In this document: positions 1 through 6,496 of the stretch, in pieces
Layout of the letters: every line of letters begins with the position of its first letter
How positions within the stretch are numbered: position 1 is the first letter of the stretch
Assembly (NCBI GenBank): GCA_910587755.1
Contig: CAJUNZ010000015.1
Location: 1-41,281 of the forward strand
DNA length: 41,281 nucleotides
Origin: an uncultured Acetatifactor sp.
GTDB taxonomy: Bacteria > Bacillota > Clostridia > Lachnospirales > Lachnospiraceae
Direction of reading: 5' to 3'
Notes under the pieces: model-generated
Databases searched by the model: none
The model's input: the letters and a program-made list of their open reading frames with translations, nothing else
What the model was told of the DNA's origin: nothing
Translations under genes and position numbers: made by a program

Positions 1-13
1 GCTCTTCCGATCT
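1..13. other. Illumina adapter residue at contig end
   Basis: The 13 bases GCTCTTCCGATCT are identical to the 3' end of the standard Illumina sequencing adapter. They sit at the extreme end of the window and are followed directly by coding sequence of a truncated gene. They are therefore almost certainly not genomic, and base 1 is a real contig end. Confidence 0.9.
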
Positions 14-753
14 TGGCTTCTGCAACCATTGTGCCATATGAGGGAACTGACGTCAGTGGAGAGATAGAGATACTATTGAATAGAAAGATATACTCTATTG
101 AACTTGCCCCCTGTTATTTGTCCGCCACATTCAGAGAGGATGGCAAGACGCTTCTTGCTCCTAACATCTATGTGAGCCAGGAATGGCTGGAGCAGATCGG
201 TGTGCCCGGACAGATCAACAGGATTGCGGTACAAATCGGTAATTCAGAACAGGCTTTAAAGACTGTGAAAGCTATGTTTGAAGCCTACAGCGGGGTTGGG
301 ATCACATCAAAAGTGGAAAAAATCAAAGAGCTTAAAGCCAGTTTTGGGGGGATTACTTTTCTGGGAAATGCGCTCAGTGTTATTTTACTGGGAATAGGCT
401 TAATGAATTTTATCAATATGATGTATGTGAGTGTCAGCAGCAGGGGCAAAGAACTGGCTGTTCTGGAGAGTATCGGCATGACTCGGAAACAAATCTATAG
501 AATGCTGCTCATAGAGGGGAACACATATGCCATACTCACAGCCATGTTGATTTTTACATTGGGCAGCGCCGTATTGTATGAAAGCTTTCAGATAGTAAAA
601 ACTCAGGCGTCCTATGCAGTGTTCGCTTACCCTGTCAGTCAGACAGTCATATCCCTGGCTGTGGTGACTGCAATCTGCAACCTGGTTCCTGTATTCGTTT
701 ACAGGACAGAAAGCAGCCACAGTATAATTGAGCGGCTGAGGGGAAATGATTAG
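14..753 (+). CDS. ABC transporter permease, FtsX/MacB-like, C-terminal part (5' truncated)
   Basis: This is the C-terminal ~246 residues of a membrane permease cut by the contig end; the apparent TTG at 13 is formed by adapter plus insert and is not a start. An extracytoplasmic domain of about 110 residues is followed by three hydrophobic segments, roughly residues 112-140, 172-190 and 205-230. After the first of these comes a cytoplasmic stretch reading RGKELAVLESIGMTRKQ, the typical FtsX-domain coupling region that contacts the ATPase. Members of this family move lipids, lipoproteins or antimicrobial peptides, or transmit mechanical signals, together with an ABC ATPase. The ATPase and the first transmembrane segment must lie beyond the left end. 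In clostridia such permeases often accompany two-component systems, which fits the response-regulator remnant 1.5 kb downstream. The substrate cannot be told from this fragment. Confidence 0.82.
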
Positions 754-890
754 GGCCACATTCCACAGCATCCAGAACGCATCCCACAGCAAAGGTATGA
801 ATCCTTCCATTCCCAGCGTCGAAAATGATAAAAGAAGCTGCCGGTAAAGGCGGTTTTCTGTCAATATCAAATGGCAGGAGGAACATGCTT

Positions 891-1376
891 ATGGCAATGC
901 AGATTGACACAAACTATGACCATTTCAGAACCGATTATTCAGAGAGGGTGAAGGAGAAACAGGCTGCAGAGAGGGCGGAGGAGGCAAAGGGGACAGAGGC
1001 CCAGAGGGCCGGAAAATCCTCTCAACCCCAGGATGAATATATCAGCAGCGAAAAATCGGAGCAAAAGCCCTCCGGGCTGTACCGGGCAGGCCATGACGCC
1101 AAGGGAAATCGGAAAATCTTTTTTGAGGATCCGAAAGCGGGCGGGAAGAGCCAGGGACAGCCGGCAGAGAAATGTGTCGCCGATACCCATAAGGTTGACG
1201 GAGAAATCAAGCGATTGAAAGAGGAAAAACAGCAGCTGGAACAGCAGATTCAATCCGCTTCCGGAGACGAAGAGATTCGCCGGAAGCTGGAGAAAAAACT
1301 GGCCCAGGTGGAGAATGAGTTAAGCCGGAAAGACAATGATACCTACAGGCGGCAGAATGCTTCTGTATCAGTTTGA
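891..1376 (+). CDS. hypothetical charged coiled-coil protein
   Basis: This 161-residue protein has no recognised domain. It is very hydrophilic and lacks a signal peptide or membrane segment. The N-terminus (MAMQIDTNYDHFRTDYSERV) precedes a Lys/Glu/Ala-rich region. A central block holds ISSEKSEQKPSGLYRAG and GNRKIFFEDP. The C-terminal third is a heptad-like coiled coil (EIKRLKEEKQQLEQQI to KLEKKLAQVENEL). ATG 891 is chosen because AGGAGG at 876-881 lies 9 bases upstream; ATG 885 is too close and ATG 897 is also possible. Similar short proteins seem common in Lachnospiraceae, but I know no function. The stop overlaps the convergent downstream gene by 9 bases. Confidence 0.7.
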   Translation: MAMQIDTNYDHFRTDYSERVKEKQAAERAEEAKGTEAQRAGKSSQPQDEYISSEKSEQKPSGLYRAGHDAKGNRKIFFEDPKAGGKSQGQPAEKCVADTHKVDGEIKRLKEEKQQLEQQIQSASGDEEIRRKLEKKLAQVENELSRKDNDTYRRQNASVSV

Positions 1377-2057
1377 GGGTGAAAAGGGACAGCGTCTGCC
1401 AATACACTGATTGTTTTTCTGTGAATAGCGGCATACGATTTCAGACTTCTCCATAACTACATGGAAATTGTCAGCCACAAAATCAATCGCAGCCAGGATG
1501 GACAGAAAAGAATCTCTTTTACAGCACCGGGGTCCTCCCACTTCTCCAATCCTGCCAAGTGCTTTGGAGGTCATCTGATGAGACAAGGCGAAGGGTTCAT
1601 TTGTGAGAGGCGTTGACTTCGACAGGATGGAGATAAACATGCCGGAGCTGATACCTGCCCCGCAGGCGCCCCAAAACCCACAGGCGCCGCCGGGAACACT
1701 TTTCCCCCGGTTTATCATCTCAATCAATGCGGCGGGGAGATCAACCTCTCCGCCTGCATTTTTATATGCTGTCAGAAGAGCAGAGCCTACCATAACATGA
1801 TGCTCTGGCCCATGCATGTGGCAAAAGGGCTGGGACATAAGTTTCGTGATGATTTCCACAGGGTTTTTGGAGGTTTCGTCCAGGCATAACCGCATGATAC
1901 TGTCCACACCGCGGGTATGACAGTCATTACAGACAAAGTGGCCGTTGATGCATCTGGTCTTGCTGTTTTCTTTTTTATGGCATATTGCACACTCCATAGG
2001 TTTATCTGCTGCTGAATACTCCAGAGCAGCATTGCAAATCAGACATTCTTCTTTCAT
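1368..2057 (-). CDS. DUF5714-type cysteine-rich protein
   Basis: This is a 229-residue soluble protein. The N-terminus carries several CxxC pairs (CLIC, CAIC, CNDC), suggesting one or two zinc or metal sites, with CINGHFVCNDCH resembling a small zinc finger. The centre has a His-rich motif (CHMHGPEHHVMVG) and a Gly/Cys block (GGACGFWGACGAG) that I associate with DUF5714. Members of this family are found near or fused to methyltransferases in anaerobes; the biochemical role is not established. The start has AAGGAAGG about 8 bases upstream, and a sigma-A-like promoter precedes it. The gene stands alone on the minus strand, convergent with the coiled-coil gene. The family name is from memory of the CGFWGACGAG motif. 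Confidence 0.72.
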   Translation of the reverse strand: MKEECLICNAALEYSAADKPMECAICHKKENSKTRCINGHFVCNDCHTRGVDSIMRLCLDETSKNPVEIITKLMSQPFCHMHGPEHHVMVGSALLTAYKNAGGEVDLPAALIEMINRGKSVPGGACGFWGACGAGISSGMFISILSKSTPLTNEPFALSHQMTSKALGRIGEVGGPRCCKRDSFLSILAAIDFVADNFHVVMEKSEIVCRYSQKNNQCIGRRCPFSPSN

Positions 2058-2116
2058 GGGCGCTACCTTCCTTTGCCGTTATTTCCTCAGGAATTCCTGG
2101 GTATTTTGTCTATTAA

Positions 2117-2145
2117 ATTATAGCAGACAGTAAAACAGGAGTAAA
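2117..2145 (-). promoter_or_regulatory. sigma-A-type promoter for the DUF5714 gene
   Basis: Read on the minus strand, TTTACT (2140-2145) is followed after 17 bases by a consensus TATAAT (2117-2122), about 60 bases before the start codon at 2057. Confidence 0.5.
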
Positions 2146-2196
2146 GTGTCCTGGAAGTATTTCGCGGCATCTGGAAAACATTTCACAGCAATTCAG

Positions 2197-2225
2197 TTGT
2201 TTTGGTTTCTCAGGCAGGTTATAAT
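2197..2225 (+). promoter_or_regulatory. promoter upstream of response-regulator remnant
   Basis: TTGTTT at 2197-2202 and TATAAT at 2220-2225 are separated by 17 bases. An AGGAGGT-like ribosome site follows at 2240-2246, before the TTG start at 2253. The expression signals therefore survive although the gene behind them is truncated. Confidence 0.45.
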
Positions 2226-2252
2226 AAAATATCATGGGCAGGAGGTGGCACA

Positions 2253-2342
2253 TTGATCCATATTGCAATCTGTGATGATGAAAAATTTGTCCTTCATGTG
2301 CTTTTGATTATCCCACAGCAAGTAAGAGGTGAATTGCTCTGA
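2253..2342 (+). pseudogene. truncated LytTR/AgrA-type response regulator (N-terminal remnant)
   Basis: The TTG start 7 bases after a GGAGGT ribosome site opens a 29-codon frame beginning (M)IHIAICDDEKFVLHVL. The IAICDDE signature is the first strand and acidic pocket of a receiver domain, in the form seen in LytTR-family regulators such as AgrA. The homology stops after about 16 residues. The rest (LIIPQQVRGELL, then TGA) does not look like a receiver and there is no phosphorylated Asp. A complete member would be about 240 residues, so a deletion has removed almost all of the gene. The next gene, on the opposite strand, ends only 27 bases later. This is too short for ordinary gene calling. 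Confidence 0.55.
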
Positions 2343-2368
2343 TTCAGCTTGGCTTTCCTGTGCCCTGT

Positions 2369-2947
2369 TCAATAAAGATCATATTCCAGATCCATGCGTC
2401 TCATTAACTTCCCATTTTCCTGATAAACGCCGAAATCTTCCCGCAAATTAGAGCACTCCCACATTTTGTAACGCCTGAAAGTGTTGTCATAAAACACCGT
2501 ATAACCAATACGGTTTAGCTGTGCAAAATCCCGTTGCCGCATTCTTTCATTAGCATTGGGAAAAAGCTCATAATAGCAGTCTTTACAGGAATAATAATCG
2601 TCTCCGCATTCCCAATAATAGGAACCTGTTTCAGTGTAAAGTTCATTCATCAGTCTCCCGATTCGGTTTAATTTTGACAAGTGAAGATATTTTCTGCTCT
2701 TCTGTCCCAGGGTGTTTTCCGCCAATGCACAAGGCATGTGGTTTTTTACAATATATGCCTTTTGCTTTGCGCAATAACAGACTTCCATAAGCCCTGCGTC
2801 CACCAGGGTTTTCATGTCTCTCTGTATCATTTTTCTGCCCATGGGAAGGCGAGAAGTGATATCGGCAAGTTCCACCTGCTGGCTTCCCTTAAAAATATCA
2901 TACAGCAAAAGCTGACGGTCTGTTGGTGTCAATTCTATTGCGCCCAT
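2369..2947 (-). CDS. HTH-type transcriptional regulator (DeoR/HTH_11-like)
   Basis: The first ~75 residues form a winged helix: ELTPTDRQLLLYDIFKGSQQ, then LADITSRLPMGRKMIQRDMK as the recognition-helix region, and TLVDAGLMEVCYCAKQKAYIV as the wing. The remaining ~115 residues are rich in Tyr and Cys (YYWECGDDYYSCKDCYYELF) and end in a basic/aromatic tail; no known ligand domain such as WYL is evident. The Cys cluster could bind a metal, which would suit its divergent position beside the iron operon, but that is inference. I prefer ATG 2947 because AGGTGGG lies 7 bases upstream. An upstream ATG at 2995 extends the frame by 16 residues but has a poorly spaced ribosome site. It may regulate itself or the feo genes. 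Confidence 0.65.
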   Translation of the reverse strand: MGAIELTPTDRQLLLYDIFKGSQQVELADITSRLPMGRKMIQRDMKTLVDAGLMEVCYCAKQKAYIVKNHMPCALAENTLGQKSRKYLHLSKLNRIGRLMNELYTETGSYYWECGDDYYSCKDCYYELFPNANERMRQRDFAQLNRIGYTVFYDNTFRRYKMWECSNLREDFGVYQENGKLMRRMDLEYDLY

Positions 2948-3048
2948 CCTGGTTCCCACCTTTGATTTCATTTCAGCATAGCTGTTAAGTTTCATTATAC
3001 TTCATCAGCCGTCCTTTCAGCAACCTTTTCCGGAATGAAAAAAATGTA

Positions 3049-3077
3049 TTGACAATTATTTCCTGTCATGGTATCCT
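3049..3077 (+). promoter_or_regulatory. feo operon promoter
   Basis: TTGACA (3049-3054), 17-base spacer, TATCCT (3072-3077). The expected start of transcription, near 3084, falls at the edge of the first TTAGY-N4-RCTAA dyad, the usual place for a repressor site. Confidence 0.6.
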
Positions 3078-3085
3078 AAGGATGG

Positions 3086-3099
3086 TTAGCGGTAGCTAA
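3086..3099. promoter_or_regulatory. feo operator 1 (TTAGC-GGTA-GCTAA)
   Basis: A perfect dyad of 5+5 bases, extended by one base each side to GTTAGC/GCTAAC, lies just after the feo -10 box. Metal-dependent repressors of the DtxR/MntR family bind TTAG...CTAA-type palindromes, so an iron-responsive operator is likely. The exact regulator is not visible. Confidence 0.55.
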
Positions 3100-3119
3100 C
3101 TATTATTTGACACAGAGAG

Positions 3120-3133
3120 TTAGTTTTGACTAA
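3120..3133. promoter_or_regulatory. feo operator 2 (TTAGT-TTTG-ACTAA)
   Basis: This second perfect 5+5 dyad has the same 4-base gap, 34 bp after operator 1 and 22 bp before the first feoA start codon. It would lie in the 5' leader and fits the common motif TTAGY-N4-RCTAA. Confidence 0.5.
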
Positions 3134-3154
3134 TACATGGAGGAAGGTGGGGAT

Positions 3155-3367
3155 ATGATGCCGCTTACACTGGCAGAAGTGGAAGAGGAAAACATAATCA
3201 GAAAAATCGGAGGGAAGCAGGAGATTAAGGCGCATCTTGAGAAGCTTGGTTTTGTTGTGGGAGGGACGGTGACGGTGGTCAGCGCCGCAGGGGGCAATGT
3301 CATTGTAAAAGTAAAGGATTCCCGCATAGCCGTCAGCAGAGAGATGGCGCAGAAAATCATGGTTTGA
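3155..3367 (+). CDS. feoA: ferrous iron transport protein A (first copy)
   Basis: This is a 70-residue SH3-like FeoA-domain protein: MMPLTLAEVEEENIIRKIGG, then IKAHLEKLGFVVGGTVTVVS and a Gly/Val-rich strand ending in DSRIAVSREMAQKIMV. FeoA proteins are small cytosolic partners of the FeoB Fe2+ transporter. The start at 3155 (or ATG 3158) is chosen because AGGAAGG at 3141-3147 is well placed; an ATG at 3137 overlaps that ribosome site. It is the first gene of the feoA-feoA-feoB operon, directly behind the two operator-like dyads. Two different FeoA genes before feoB is a common clostridial arrangement. The IRKIGG...LEKLGF pattern is the variant usually found as the first copy. Confidence 0.88.
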   Translation: MMPLTLAEVEEENIIRKIGGKQEIKAHLEKLGFVVGGTVTVVSAAGGNVIVKVKDSRIAVSREMAQKIMV

Positions 3368-3415
3368 GGTGCGGGGTATGCCCCTCAAAAACATTTTGAC
3401 AGGAGGTACATGGGA

Positions 3416-3643
3416 GTGAAAACGCTGAAAGAAGCAAAGGTTGGCGATACCGTCCGGGTGGTGAAGCTTCACGGCCAGGGAGCGGTCAAGCGCAGAATCA
3501 TGGACATGGGACTGACAAAGGGGGTAGAAGTGCAGACCCGCAAGGTTGCACCCCTTGGGGACCCTATCGAAGTGACGGTTCGGGGGTATGAGCTTTCTAT
3601 CAGGAAAGCGGATGCAGAGCTGATTGAAGTTGAGAGCCTGTAG
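3416..3643 (+). CDS. feoA: ferrous iron transport protein A (second copy)
   Basis: This 75-residue FeoA protein reads MKTLKEAKVGDTVRVVKLHG, RRIMDMGLTKGVEVQTRKVAP, LGDPIEVTVRGYELSIRKAD. The MGLTKG and GDPIEV...GYELSIRK blocks are hallmark FeoA motifs. The GTG at 3416 is preferred over ATG 3410, because AGGAGGT at 3401-3407 is 8 bases from the GTG but only 2 from the ATG, and MKTLKE is the usual FeoA N-terminus. It lies 48 bases after the first feoA. It probably binds the FeoB G-domain or membrane part to tune Fe2+ uptake. Confidence 0.92.
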   Translation: MKTLKEAKVGDTVRVVKLHGQGAVKRRIMDMGLTKGVEVQTRKVAPLGDPIEVTVRGYELSIRKADAELIEVESL

Positions 3644-3665
3644 CAGGCCCTCTGTAAAAAATTGT

Positions 3666-3685
3666 CAGGGGAGGGATATCCCCTG
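3666..3685 (+). other. hairpin between feoA and feoB
   Basis: CAGGGGA and TCCCCTG form a 7-bp stem with a 6-base loop, followed by TATTTT. It may weaken read-through from the small feoA genes into feoB or stabilise their mRNA. The tail is too short for a confident terminator. Confidence 0.35.
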
Positions 3686-3703
3686 TATTTTCAGCCTTAT
3701 TGG

Positions 3704-3717
3704 TTAGCTATAACTAA
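3704..3717. promoter_or_regulatory. feo operator 3 (TTAGC-TATA-ACTAA), before feoB
   Basis: This third copy of the TTAGY-N4-RCTAA dyad sits inside a longer imperfect 22-bp palindrome (3700-3721, 9 of 11 positions paired), 21 bases before the feoB start. It suggests separate iron control of feoB, either of an internal promoter or as a roadblock. Confidence 0.5.
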
Positions 3718-3738
3718 TCAAAGAAAGCGAGGAGAAGG

Positions 3739-6141
3739 ATGAGTCTGAGAATTGCCCTTGCAGGGAATCCAAACTGCGGGAAGACAACACTGTTCAATGC
3801 CCTTACCGGGTCCAATCAGTTTGTGGGAAACTGGCCGGGGGTGACGGTGGAAAAAAAGGAAGGAAAGCTGAAAAGACATGAGGGAGTGACCATCACCGAC
3901 CTACCTGGCATTTATTCTCTTTCCCCTTACACACTGGAGGAGGTGGTGGCAAGAAACTACCTTGTGAGCCAGCGCCCCGATGGGATCTTGAACCTGGTGG
4001 ACGGCACGAATCTGGAGAGAAATCTGTACCTGACCACCCAGCTTGTCGAGCTTGGAATTCCTGTGGTGGTTGCCGTCAATATGATGGATGTGGTGGAAAA
4101 AAACGGCGACAAAATCAATACGGCAGAGCTGTCAAGAGCCCTGGGCTGTAAGGTGGTGGAGATTTCAGCTCTGAAAGGAGTCGGACTTATGGAGGCTGCG
4201 GAAGCCGCAGTGGAGGCAGCAGAGAAGGGAAAGACGGTGCCCAGGCATAGCTTTTCGGGAACCGTGGAACACGCTCTTGCCCACATTGAGGAGGCTGCGG
4301 TGCATGGGCTGCCGGAGGAACAGCAGCGATGGTATGCCATAAAATTGTTTGAGAGAGATCAGAAGGTTTTAGAGCAGTTGAACCTGGCTGAGTCCGTTCT
4401 CTCCCATATTGAAACAGACATTCAGGCAGTTGAGGAGGAGATGGATGAGGATGCGGAATCCATTATCACCAGTGAGAGATATATTTACATCGGAAGTATC
4501 ATAAAAGGATGTCTGCTGAAAAAATCTACAGAAAAACGCTCAAACTCCGACAAAATAGACAGGGTTGTCACCAACCGTTTTCTGGGACTGCCGATTTTTG
4601 CCGCCATTATGTTTCTGGTATATTATGTATCCATGGTGACGGTAGGAACCGCCGCCACAGACTGGGCCAATGACGGGTTGTTTGGTGAGGGCTGGCACCT
4701 GTTTGGCATAGGTGCTTCCGCCTATGGGGAAGCGGTTGAGGAATACAGTGATGCATCGCTGATTGTGCAGGGCTATGACGCATATGTGGAAGAAGCGGGC
4801 GGGGAGCCCACGGGAGATTTTCCGTATAAAGCCATGGACGAGGAAACACTGGAAGAAGTGACAAAGACAGCGTCCCTTGTGGATTATCAGGAGGCAGTTA
4901 GGCTTCTGGAACAGTACAAAGAAGAGCCTGATCCTGCGGCTTACGGCGTCTGGGTTCCCGGCGTCCCGGTACTTGTGGGGGCGGGGATGGAGGCTGTGGG
5001 GGCTGCGGGCTGGCTTGAAGGTCTTATGGTTGACGGCATTGTGGCCGGTGTGGGAGCGGTTTTGGGATTTGTGCCCCAGATGCTGGTTTTGTTCCTCTTT
5101 CTTGCTTTCCTTGAGGCCTGCGGTTACATGGCGCGTATTGCCTTTGTGCTGGATCGTGTTTTCCGTAAGTTTGGGCTGTCCGGTAAGTCTTTTATTCCCA
5201 TGCTCATCGGAACCGGATGCGGCATTCCGGGCATTATGGCGTCCAGAACAATCGAAAATGAACAGGACCGCAGGATGACCATTATGACAACTACATTTAT
5301 TCCCTGCGGCGCCAAGGTGCCGTTTATTTCCATGGTTGCGGGCGCGGTTTTCGGCGGTTCCCCATGGGTTGCAACGAGCGCATATTTTGTTGGCATGACA
5401 GCAATCCTTACCTCCGGCATCATGCTGAAGAAGAGCAGGATGTTTTCTGGTGAACCGGCTCCTTTTGTGATGGAGCTTCCCGCCTACCATATGCCCACTG
5501 CAGGGAATGTCCTCCGCTCCATGTGGGAACGTGGGTGGTCTTTCATCAAAAAGGCGGGCACGATTATCTTTCTGTCCACCATTGTGATCTGGTTTACCAC
5601 TTACTTTGGATTTACGTCGGAAGGATTCAGAATGCTCGGCGAAGAGGAGATGGATCAGTCTCTTCTTGCTGCCGCCGGAGACGTGATTGCATGGATTTTC
5701 ACGCCGCTGGGCTGGGGAAACTGGCAGGCAGCAGTGGCGTCCATTACGGGTCTGGTGGCAAAGGAAAATATCGTCGGCACAATGGGTATTCTCTATCCCG
5801 GCGGCTGGGCGGAAATCGGTGCTGCTTTCAGCAAGGCTTCCGGATATTCTTTCCTTGTTTTCAACCTTCTGTGCGCACCCTGCTTTGGTGCAATCGGTGC
5901 CATCAGGCGGGAGATGAACAGTGCAAAATGGACTTGGTTTGCCATAGGCTATCAGTGTCTGCTGGCCTACGGGGCGGCTCTGGTGGTATACCAGATTGGC
6001 TCAGCCTTTATGGGGAATCTGAATATTGTGGGTATGTTTGGGGCCGTGATCATCTTGGGCGGTATGCTTTATCTGCTGCTTAGACCCAATAGAGATACCA
6101 TAAAACGATCTGCTGAGATGAAAATAAAAACGGCAAAATAG
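3739..6141 (+). CDS. feoB: ferrous iron transporter B
   Basis: FeoB, 800 residues, is the inner-membrane Fe2+ transporter with an N-terminal GTPase-like G domain. Seen: G1 GNPNCGKT (9-16), G3 DLPG (54-57), G4 NMMD (114-117), G5 SAL near 143. A helical linker precedes the first membrane segment (about 280-303). The two FeoB core repeats carry the conserved Cys motifs GTGCGIPG (near 490) and PCGAKVPF (near 522). Between the first two membrane segments lies an unusually long acidic loop of about 120 residues (305-425), against roughly 50 in E. coli FeoB. The ATG has GGAGAAGG just upstream. No feoC or Cys-rich FeoB-associated gene follows. Expression is probably iron-repressed through the dyads described. 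Confidence 0.96.
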   Translation: MSLRIALAGNPNCGKTTLFNALTGSNQFVGNWPGVTVEKKEGKLKRHEGVTITDLPGIYSLSPYTLEEVVARNYLVSQRPDGILNLVDGTNLERNLYLTTQLVELGIPVVVAVNMMDVVEKNGDKINTAELSRALGCKVVEISALKGVGLMEAAEAAVEAAEKGKTVPRHSFSGTVEHALAHIEEAAVHGLPEEQQRWYAIKLFERDQKVLEQLNLAESVLSHIETDIQAVEEEMDEDAESIITSERYIYIGSIIKGCLLKKSTEKRSNSDKIDRVVTNRFLGLPIFAAIMFLVYYVSMVTVGTAATDWANDGLFGEGWHLFGIGASAYGEAVEEYSDASLIVQGYDAYVEEAGGEPTGDFPYKAMDEETLEEVTKTASLVDYQEAVRLLEQYKEEPDPAAYGVWVPGVPVLVGAGMEAVGAAGWLEGLMVDGIVAGVGAVLGFVPQMLVLFLFLAFLEACGYMARIAFVLDRVFRKFGLSGKSFIPMLIGTGCGIPGIMASRTIENEQDRRMTIMTTTFIPCGAKVPFISMVAGAVFGGSPWVATSAYFVGMTAILTSGIMLKKSRMFSGEPAPFVMELPAYHMPTAGNVLRSMWERGWSFIKKAGTIIFLSTIVIWFTTYFGFTSEGFRMLGEEEMDQSLLAAAGDVIAWIFTPLGWGNWQAAVASITGLVAKENIVGTMGILYPGGWAEIGAAFSKASGYSFLVFNLLCAPCFGAIGAIRREMNSAKWTWFAIGYQCLLAYGAALVVYQIGSAFMGNLNIVGMFGAVIILGGMLYLLLRPNRDTIKRSAEMKIKTAK

Positions 6142-6496
6142 TGTTTATAAAAAAGCAGCTGGAGGAGATATTTTCAGCCAGGAGAATTTTGGGAGAAGGA
6201 GTGCCAAGGTGAGCCCATATTTTGGAAGCAGAGAGCTTTCAGATATGGGCTTATAAGCAGCTGAACAGTTTGTCCCAGTGTTTACAGTATCTTGCGGCAA
6301 GAACAGTCCCGCAGAGCGCAGGATATGAAACGATAACAGGCAAGGCGGCGGGATAGTCAATGCTTATCACCGCCGCCCTGTTTTGGAGTTTTATCAGACT
6401 GATAAACTCAAATTTTTTGCTCCAATTCTTCTTTTGTAGGTATTTCAAATAATTCTGAGAACAGGATTTGATTTTGCGGTGGCTCTGCCCACGTGC
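6142..6496. other. intergenic region with hairpins and possible decayed coding remnant
   Basis: This 355-bp gap lies between convergent feoB and the MerR gene. AGCCCATAT (6212-6220) and ATATGGGCT (6243-6251) form a perfect 9-bp stem. The sequence AAGCAGCTG occurs twice (about 6152 and 6253). On the minus strand a short frame ends in FEIPTKEELEQKI (stop near 6417), which looks like a protein C-terminus without a gene. No intact gene is supported. Confidence 0.4.
6344..6377 (+). terminator. feoB terminator hairpin
   Basis: GGCGGCGG (6344-6351) pairs perfectly with CCGCCGCC (6370-6377), followed by CTGTTTTGGAGTTTT. It is GC-rich with a broken T tract, about 200 bases past the feoB stop. Confidence 0.5.

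Larger units (their letters stand above)
2058..2368. other. intergenic region with two promoters and a gene remnant
   Basis: This 311-bp gap holds the minus-strand promoter of the DUF5714 gene, then a plus-strand promoter, ribosome site and short receiver-domain remnant. I see no other gene or repeat in it. Confidence 0.5.

Noticed and set aside
3086..3133. Classical Fur box or IdeR box before feoA
   Set aside because: Neither GATAATGATAATCATTATC-like sequence nor the 19-bp IdeR consensus is matched; the shared pattern is TTAGY-N4-RCTAA, so the regulator was left unnamed.
4540..5490. 316-codon minus-strand frame opposite feoB
   Set aside because: Shadow frame; FeoB motifs on the plus strand are intact throughout.
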